Shown here: positions 8,269 through 13,038 of the stretch, in pieces
Layout: each line of letters opens with the position of its first letter
How positions within the stretch are numbered: position 1 is the first letter of the stretch
Source: Bacteroidales bacterium UBA7574
Lineage (GTDB): Bacteria; Bacteroidota; Bacteroidia; Bacteroidales; Paludibacteraceae
Length of the DNA: 13,038 bases
Reading direction: 5' to 3'
Assembly (NCBI GenBank): GCA_002479035.1
Contig: DLLA01000134.1
Coordinates: 1 to 13,038, forward strand
The notes under the pieces: generated by a model
The model's input: the letters and a program-made list of their open reading frames with translations, nothing else
Told to the model about the DNA's origin: nothing
Databases searched by the model: none
Made by a program: the position numbers and the translations under genes

Positions 8269-9609
8269 ATGTTTGAACGGAATGCTATCTTGTGGCTGCG
8301 CCAATGGAGAGGAAAAAAGACGCGCAAGCCATTGGTTATTCGAGGGGCACGCCAAGTAGGGAAGACCTCGCTGGTAGATGCCTTTGCCCGAGAGTTTGAT
8401 TGCTATCTCCATTTCAATTTGGATGTGGCAGATGACTTGGCACTCTTTGAGAAAGAGCAATCTGTACAAGACTTATACTCCACACTACTCATCGTGCGCG
8501 GCAAGCGAAAAGATGCCGGCAGCACGTTGTTGTTTATTGACGAGATACAGAACTCGCCTGTTGCTATCAAGATGCTACGTTATTTCTACGAACAACTGCC
8601 CGATGTGTATGTCATTGCCGCAGGCTCGCTGTTGGAGACTATGTTGCATCGCAATCGTGATGTCAGTTTTCCTGTAGGGCGTGTAGAGTATATGGCGCTT
8701 CGTCCTTGTACTTTTGACGAGTTTTTGGGAGCCTTGGGCGAGACAAACATCCGCCAATTGGTACGCGATATTCAAGTGCCTGAAGTACTGCATAGCCGTG
8801 TGGAGAAACTCTTTGATTTGTTTACGTTCATAGGGGGGATGCCGCAGGCAGTAGCGGAATATGCCGCCTCGCGTGATGTGGTGGCGTTGGACGATGTGTA
8901 TCAGTCATTGTTGGCAGGCTATCAAGATGATGTGGAGAAATACACCACCTCAGAAACAAGCCGCAATGTGATTCGGCACATCGTTACCAATGGTTGGGTG
9001 TATGCAGACGAGCAGATTACTTTTGACCACTTTGCGGCGTCCAACTACAAAAGCCGTGAGGTGGGTGAGGCATTTCGCACATTGGAGAAGACCATGTTGT
9101 TGGAATTGTGTTATCCCACCGTGCAGACCAGTCTCCCCATTGTCCCAGACCACAAGAAACGTCCGCGGTTATTGTGGCTTGATACGGGACTTATGAACTA
9201 TGCGGCGGGAGTGCAATCGGAATTGCTCGGCAAGGAGGATATCAACGATGCATGGCGGGGCAAGATAGCGGAACATATCATCGGGCAAGAACTATTAGGC
9301 ATGAATAGGCAGTTTCTGGCAAAACGGGCGTTCTGGGTGCGTGAGAGTAAGAACTCGCAAGCCGAATTGGATTACCTGTATAGTAGTCGCGAACACGGTT
9401 TGATACCTATCGAAGTGAAGGCAGGCAGCAATGCCCACCTGAAATCGTTGCAGACATTTATGGGAGCATCTGCTTGCAACGTGGCAGTACGGTTTTGGAA
9501 CAAGCCATTGCGCAAAGATATCATTGCATTGGAAAACAAAGAATTTACCCTACTCAGCCTACCCTATTACTATGCCGGACAATTGGATAAAGCACTTACG
9601 ATAGGGTGA
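8269..9609 (+). CDS. AAA_14 / DUF4143 family ATPase (gene B)
   Basis: This 446-residue cytoplasmic protein belongs to the common Bacteroidota AAA_14 + DUF4143 architecture. Walker A is GARQVGKTS at 26-34, Walker B LLFIDEIQ at 87-94, a sensor-like AAGSLLE at 116-122, and a conserved VGRVEYMALRP at 135-145 whose Arg137 may be the arginine finger. A middle segment (NVIRHIVTNG ... EAFRTLEKTMLLEL) could form a winged helix. The C-terminal domain has AELDYLY (365-371) and LIPIEVKAGSN (378-388), the D368...E382xK384 pattern of PD-(D/E)XK-like folds. Start choice: MFERNAI is the usual beginning of this family. A 4-codon ORF (ATG at 8262, stop at 8274-8276) overlaps the start by seven bases. Its own promoter and the upstream array suggest regulated expression. 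The function of the family is not established. Confidence 0.94.
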   Translation: MFERNAILWLRQWRGKKTRKPLVIRGARQVGKTSLVDAFAREFDCYLHFNLDVADDLALFEKEQSVQDLYSTLLIVRGKRKDAGSTLLFIDEIQNSPVAIKMLRYFYEQLPDVYVIAAGSLLETMLHRNRDVSFPVGRVEYMALRPCTFDEFLGALGETNIRQLVRDIQVPEVLHSRVEKLFDLFTFIGGMPQAVAEYAASRDVVALDDVYQSLLAGYQDDVEKYTTSETSRNVIRHIVTNGWVYADEQITFDHFAASNYKSREVGEAFRTLEKTMLLELCYPTVQTSLPIVPDHKKRPRLLWLDTGLMNYAAGVQSELLGKEDINDAWRGKIAEHIIGQELLGMNRQFLAKRAFWVRESKNSQAELDYLYSSREHGLIPIEVKAGSNAHLKSLQTFMGASACNVAVRFWNKPLRKDIIALENKEFTLLSLPYYYAGQLDKALTIG

Positions 9610-9674
9610 TTCCTCTGTATTTTGTCAGAAATTGCATATTTATTCCTCTGTATATTATCACACATCTTGTGTAT
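9609..9674 (+). repeat. Second 33-bp-period repeat pair
   Basis: Two units at 9609-9641 and 9642-9674 are again exactly 33 bp apart. Each begins attcctctgtat and continues with a partly matching stretch (tt, tca), followed by divergent sequence. The sequence is unrelated to the 8112-8198 array, but the period and the conserved-then-variable layout are the same. The pair starts on the last base of the gene B stop codon and runs into the orphan promoter. Confidence 0.75.
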
Positions 9675-9697
9675 GTCATTGAAAAGCAGTAATTTGG
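9666..9697 (+). promoter_or_regulatory. Orphan promoter downstream of gene B
   Basis: cttg at 9666-9669, a 20-bp spacer and TAATTTGG at 9690-9697 repeat the gene B promoter layout with one deviation from TAnnTTTG. Sixteen bases (9676-9691) are identical to 8223-8238. No ORF follows. It either drives a short non-coding RNA toward 10040 or is a decayed copy of a promoter whose gene is lost. Confidence 0.5.
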
Positions 9698-9842
9698 GAG
9701 TAGAACTATCTATTAATAGCACAAAAGACCTATCACAAGCCCTAACAACCGCAACCTAACCTCCAATAGAATAGAGAGGGATATTTTGGCGGTCAACAAC
9801 AGGCAACAACTATTAATCAATAAAAACATATAGTTTACATAA

Positions 9843-9904
9843 CATTATCGGGGCTTCTCTTGAACAGACGACTGTGCCATATTATCACCAATTGGTCACA
9901 AATA
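9843..9904 (+). repeat. Long direct repeat, copy 2
   Basis: This is the diverged second copy of the segment at 6600-6660, in the same orientation, beginning cattatcgg and ending cacaaat. It has one extra base relative to copy 1 in its first third. Together the copies bracket about 3.2 kb containing both ATPase genes and both repeat arrays. This copy also contains the 10-bp palindrome accaattggt, which is not conserved in copy 1. Confidence 0.6.
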
Positions 9905-10002
9905 TCGGATAAACCAAAAATTCCATACACTCCAATTATATAGCACTGACATTCATAACGATTATGGGACTGGTTATTGGATATTGAATGCCCAAGGACA
10001 CA

Positions 10003-10037
10003 AGAGACCACCTGCGGCATTGTGACAGGCGGTCTCT
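10003..10037. other. Strong hairpin between convergent genes
   Basis: agagaccacctg (10003-10014) pairs with caggcggtctct (10026-10037) at 11 of 12 positions, with an 11-nt loop. There is no T-tract on either side, so it is not a classical intrinsic terminator. Its place between the convergent gene B and C10 gene suggests a transcription or decay barrier, or the 3' end of an RNA started from the orphan promoter. Confidence 0.55.
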
Positions 10038-10065
10038 AAGAAAGAGATGTTTTGTCGGATAACAA

Positions 10066-10101
10066 GACAAACTATCTTGCTATGACAAACTATCTCGCTA
10101 T
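10066..10101 (-). repeat. 18-bp tandem duplication over the C10 stop codon
   Basis: Two adjacent 18-bp copies (10066-10083 and 10084-10101) differ at one base. On the coding strand they read I-A-R-stop, F-V, I-A-R-stop, so the duplication kept frame and doubled the stop. It most likely arose by replication slippage. Confidence 0.85.
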
Positions 10102-11235
10102 GAATTTCTTGCCGTTTTTGATGTAGATATTGCCAGGTTGCATTTCATTGACACGGCGACCTAAGATGTCATAGATAATATCGTTCTCGGGTTGGTTTAC
10201 AACCACATTCTCTACCGGTGTATAGCCATTGGGACGGATATTGTAAATAACGGATTGGTTATATTTCAAATCTGTAAAGCCCTCGGGATTGTCTTTCCCC
10301 GGTGTTAACTCATTAAGTATAAACCAACCGTCTAATTGTCCGTTCCACCCCCAATTCATGTGGTAGAATGGATATTTCTCCATTCTCTTGGTGATTTTAT
10401 ATCCATCGCACACATAGGCATGCCCAGAACCTGCTTTCTGCTGCGAACTATAGTAAAGCGGATATTCCGCCTTCAATTCGGATTGTAGCAATTCGTGCCA
10501 TTTTGAATCAGTATATCCGTCTCCGTCTTTACTGACACGCTGTAAATTAATATCATAATCGAAGTAGGTGCGCAGGGCGCTAACCACATTATCAGAGTTG
10601 GCGCCTGACCCCCCCACATTGTAGTCCATCTGCACAGCAGCCCCGCAATAGTACACCAATTTTGCAACAGCATCGGCTTGCTCTGCTGTGTAGTCGCCTT
10701 TATAAGTAGGCAGTATATTGTCCCAATCAAAACGCTCGCCCTCCATATTGATGTCTATTGTTTTACTGAGCGTAGAAGTCTTATAGTTTACAGAGCCCTT
10801 GCAACCGTTCTTGGGGTGTTGATAGTAAGTCATAATCTGCGCCATAGCAATAGCCACACAGCCCGCAGGACATCTTTGACCGCTCACCTTAGGTGCCAAG
10901 TTATTGTATGGCGCACCTTGGTCAAACTCTATGTCTCCCAACAGAGGTCCGACAGAATCTGTAACTTCAGCCGTGAGCATAGCCTCGATGTGTTGCGGTG
11001 CCATTTGAGGAGTGGGCTGAACATCCAGCCCCATATCCTTAAAGGCATCCTGCACATACGCTGAGATGTCTTGCACATTCGTCTTATCCGAGAATCCGAT
11101 AATGCCGCCTTGTGCATTCACCATCACATAACCGCCATTGGGGCGTGAATACACCGTTACGTGTTGAAGATGGGACTCTGCCCAAATCGAAACGGATGCC
11201 AATACGGCAACCCATAAGATAAATCCTTTTTTCAT
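10090..11235 (-). CDS. Secreted C10-family (streptopain-like) cysteine peptidase
   Basis: This 381-residue exported protease has a signal peptide at 1-19 (cleavage after IWA). Residues about 22-98 (HVTVYSRPNGGYVMVNAQGG ... YVQDAFKDMG) resemble the self-inhibiting I69/Spi propeptide, but look short. The peptidase domain begins near 100 with the family segment QGAPYNNLAP. Then come the nucleophile Cys126 in CPAGCVAIAMAQIM, His272 in GHAYVCDGY and the NWGWNG loop (294-299) with Asn and Trp that complete the active site. All key residues are present, so activity is expected. The C-terminus (IIYDILGRRV ... IYIKNGKKFIAR) is the short tail common on Bacteroidales secreted proteins; its sorting role is uncertain. 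The gene is divergent from the M6 peptidase gene and has its own promoter. Confidence 0.94.
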   Translation of the reverse strand: MKKGFILWVAVLASVSIWAESHLQHVTVYSRPNGGYVMVNAQGGIIGFSDKTNVQDISAYVQDAFKDMGLDVQPTPQMAPQHIEAMLTAEVTDSVGPLLGDIEFDQGAPYNNLAPKVSGQRCPAGCVAIAMAQIMTYYQHPKNGCKGSVNYKTSTLSKTIDINMEGERFDWDNILPTYKGDYTAEQADAVAKLVYYCGAAVQMDYNVGGSGANSDNVVSALRTYFDYDINLQRVSKDGDGYTDSKWHELLQSELKAEYPLYYSSQQKAGSGHAYVCDGYKITKRMEKYPFYHMNWGWNGQLDGWFILNELTPGKDNPEGFTDLKYNQSVIYNIRPNGYTPVENVVVNQPENDIIYDILGRRVNEMQPGNIYIKNGKKFIAR

Positions 11236-11260
11236 GCTTTCGTCTGTATTAAATCGCCCG

Positions 11261-11291
11261 CAAAGGTACTACATTTTCAGCAAAAAACAAA
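11261..11291 (-). promoter_or_regulatory. Promoter of the C10 peptidase gene
   Basis: On the minus strand, tttg (plus 11288-11291), a 19-bp spacer and TACCTTTG (11261-11268) match the Bacteroidota consensus. The start codon is 25 bp further on. The -33 box lies about 40 bp from that of the divergent M6 promoter, so one upstream-bound regulator could serve both. Confidence 0.8.
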
Positions 11292-11328
11292 GAGTATGAA
11301 TCTAAAAACAAGAAACTCACCAAAAAGA

Positions 11329-11360
11329 GTTGCATGAACTATATAGTTTTTGTATCTTTG
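11329..11360 (+). promoter_or_regulatory. Promoter of the M6 peptidase gene
   Basis: gttg at 11329-11332, a 20-bp spacer and TATCTTTG at 11353-11360 match the consensus. The start codon follows 20 bp after the -7 box, so the leader is very short. No inverted-repeat operator was seen between the two divergent protease promoters. Confidence 0.8.
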
Positions 11361-11380
11361 CGGCGTAAACGTACTTGAAT

Positions 11381-13038
11381 ATGAAACGAACAAACCTTAT
11401 AATCGTACTCTTGAGTATTGCCTGCACTGCAGGCGCTGTAGTTGCCACGCCTTATCCTGTGGAGAAACGTTTGCCGGACGGCAGCGTACAGAAAGTGTAT
11501 ATCCGCGGTAGTGAGCATTATCACTATCTGACCTATTTGGATGGCACCATCATTCCCGGCACAGAAGTAGGAACTCTCGCAAGTGAGGAACATACGGCGC
11601 ATCGTCACGCCCCTTCTCGTGTGCAACTGAGTTCATCAGTTCCTAACAAGGGTACTGTGCATATACCCGTGATATTGGTCAACTTTACAGACTTGAGTTT
11701 TACGTTGCCTAATGCACGAGAGCAATTCACTGATTTATACAACGGAAAGGGAGGCTCTAACCCGAATGCGACAGGGTCTGTGCACGACTACTATAACGCT
11801 TCGTCGGATAGTGCATTGAACTTGGTGTTTGATGTATATGGTCCTTATGACTTGAGCCACAATATGGCATACTATGGTGCCAATAGCGGTAACAATCACA
11901 ATGTACGTGCCAGTTCGTTGGTGATAGAGTCTGCCACGTTAGCGCGTGCTGCAGGTGTGGATTTTACACCTTATGACAATGACGGGGACGGCTATGTGGA
12001 TAATCTGTCAGTGGTAGTGGCAGGCTATAATGAAGCAGAAGGCGGTCCGGAGAACTCCATCTGGCCGCACTACAGTCGATTGACATCACAGGAATTGTTT
12101 TCAGGAAAGCGTTTGGGCGGATACTTGGTGATATCGGAGTATCGTGGATATAATGGAAGCATACAAGCGGGGATAGGAACATACTGCCATGAGTTTGGGC
12201 ATGCGCTCGGATTGCCGGATATGTATGATACTCAAAATGGTAGCAACTATACCGTAGGCTTTTGGGATATTATGTGTTCGGGTCCTTATAACAACAACGG
12301 TTCTACGCCTCCCACATATACTGCATTTGAGCGATTTATGATGGGGTGGTTGGTGCCGGAGCAACTGCAACACGCCAACAATTATGTGTTGGAACCGATA
12401 GAGACCTCCAATCGCGCCTTTCTAGTGGCAGATGCTACGCACAATATGTCCACACACTCCCCTTTGCCAAGTGAGTACTTCTTATTGGAAAACCGCCAGA
12501 AAGAAGGGTGGGATGCGAACAAGGATGCATTGGTAGGCACAGGATTGATGGTGACACATATCACATTCTCGTTAGACACATGGAACAACAATACGTTCAA
12601 CAACAAAGAGCCTCTCGGATTCCGAGTGGTGAGCGCGGGATTTGTAACCTCCTCTTATAGTTCACCCTCAGACCTGTTCCCTGCACAGACCTCCGCGGGA
12701 ATGGTGACAACGTGGGTGCCAACATTGAACAATGGCACCAAGTTGATGAGCCAGATGGTGATGAATATCACACAATTGGCAGACAATGACATCTCATTCC
12801 ATTATGGTATGAACGATGATGAAGGTTTTGTATTCCGGCCTCAGGCTCTCAACGATATGGTCACCACGTATGACAAAGAGCCGATAGAGTATGATGAAGA
12901 GGATGTGGCTTTGTCTATACAAGATGTCCAATCAGACTCAATGACTATCCGTTCTTCTTCGCCATACTTCGAGTTCAGTTTGGATGGGGGGAAGACATGG
13001 TATAACAGTTCGCAACAAGTCAAAATACACAAGGACTC
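11381..13038 (+). CDS. Secreted M6-family (InhA-like) zinc metallopeptidase, 3'-truncated by window end
   Basis: The reading frame is open from ATG at 11381 to the window edge, giving 552 residues with no stop, so the C-terminus is missing. A signal peptide covers about 1-22 (cleavage near VVA). A short propeptide-like region (LPDGSVQKVYIRGSEHYHYLTYLDG) precedes the catalytic part, which starts near VHIPVILVNFTD. A calcium-loop-like DNDGDG is at 199-204. The zinc motif HEFGH is at 270-274, followed by ALGLPDMYD with a candidate third ligand, Asp280. WDIMCSG at 295-301 is the conserved Met-containing segment of the family. Residues after about 330 include beta-rich sequence, ending in FSLDGGKTWYNSS, which looks like the start of an accessory domain. 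All catalytic residues are present. With the divergent C10 gene it forms an extracellular protease pair. Confidence 0.93.
   Translation, partial: MKRTNLIIVLLSIACTAGAVVATPYPVEKRLPDGSVQKVYIRGSEHYHYLTYLDGTIIPGTEVGTLASEEHTAHRHAPSRVQLSSSVPNKGTVHIPVILVNFTDLSFTLPNAREQFTDLYNGKGGSNPNATGSVHDYYNASSDSALNLVFDVYGPYDLSHNMAYYGANSGNNHNVRASSLVIESATLARAAGVDFTPYDNDGDGYVDNLSVVVAGYNEAEGGPENSIWPHYSRLTSQELFSGKRLGGYLVISEYRGYNGSIQAGIGTYCHEFGHALGLPDMYDTQNGSNYTVGFWDIMCSGPYNNNGSTPPTYTAFERFMMGWLVPEQLQHANNYVLEPIETSNRAFLVADATHNMSTHSPLPSEYFLLENRQKEGWDANKDALVGTGLMVTHITFSLDTWNNNTFNNKEPLGFRVVSAGFVTSSYSSPSDLFPAQTSAGMVTTWVPTLNNGTKLMSQMVMNITQLADNDISFHYGMNDDEGFVFRPQALNDMVTTYDKEPIEYDEEDVALSIQDVQSDSMTIRSSSPYFEFSLDGGKTWYNSSQQVKIHKD

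Larger units (their letters stand above)
9698..10065. other. Non-coding stretch between gene B and the C10 peptidase gene
   Basis: No credible gene was found here: all frames are broken, and the short minus-strand frame of 61 codons at 9835-10020 has no recognisable content. The stretch holds the second long direct repeat and a strong hairpin, listed separately. A small stem, tttgtc (10051-10056) with gacaaa (10066-10071), lies just past the end of the C10 gene on its downstream side. It is followed on the minus strand by a T/C-rich run, so it could be a weak terminator for that gene. Confidence 0.5.

Noticed and set aside
8047..8469. Open frames through the repeat array on both strands, giving repeated peptides (CNKSKV on minus, TLDLLQ on plus)
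   Set aside because: The 33-bp period is a multiple of three, so any open frame repeats a peptide. The frames run into gene B in the wrong frame, sit over two promoters, and resemble no protein I know.
6696..9609. Classical toxin-antitoxin pair
   Set aside because: Both genes encode large ATPases of 425 and 446 residues with separate divergent promoters; no small antitoxin gene is next to either.
6600..9904. Insertion sequence or transposon with target-site duplication
   Set aside because: No transposase or integrase, no terminal inverted repeats, and the repeats are too long and too diverged to be a recent target duplication.

Overview
The window looks like a chromosomal segment of a Bacteroidales bacterium (Bacteroidota), probably a gut or rumen type. 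Three things point there: a SusC/SusD outer-membrane nutrient-uptake pair, secreted C10 and M6 peptidases, and promoters of the Bacteroidota form (TTG near -33, TAnnTTTG near -7). Four of the five gene promoters read as a (c/g)ttg box, exactly 20 bp, then TA[tc]cTTTG. The fifth has a tttg box and 19 bp. Species cannot be named from the sequence alone.

Layout. (1) 1-6558: a promoter and a structured ~145-nt leader, then a three-gene + strand operon: SusC-like TonB-dependent transporter, SusD-like lipoprotein, and a lipoprotein with a bacterial Ig-like (Big_2) domain. A strong intrinsic terminator closes it. No glycosidase, sigma/anti-sigma pair or hybrid two-component sensor is present, so the substrate is not revealed. 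(2) 6600-9904: a block bounded by two diverged ~60-bp direct repeats. It holds two divergently transcribed ATPases of the AAA_14 + DUF4143 type, gene A on - and gene B on +. Their 295-bp intergenic region has two different tandem repeat families: three copies of a 23-bp unit beside the gene A promoter and three of a 33-bp-period unit beside the gene B promoter. Each family stops exactly 14 bp from the -33 box of its neighbouring promoter. (3) 9609-10089: a non-coding stretch with another 33-bp-period repeat pair, an orphan promoter sharing a 16-bp exact match with the gene B promoter, the second long direct repeat, a strong hairpin and a duplicated stop-codon segment. (4) 10090-13038: divergent genes for a secreted C10 cysteine peptidase (-) and a secreted M6 zinc metallopeptidase (+, cut by the window end).

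How the parts may work together. SusCD, an accessory surface lipoprotein and two exported proteases would fit extracellular protein breakdown with uptake of peptides, but the proteases are separate transcription units 4-5 kb away, so the link is only suggestive. The ATPase block looks like an inserted module. Its repeats resemble operator or iteron arrays and are the most unusual structure here. Both ATPases have Walker A and B motifs, a middle region that could be a winged helix, and a C-terminal D...ExK signature like PD-(D/E)XK nuclease folds. Their function is unknown.
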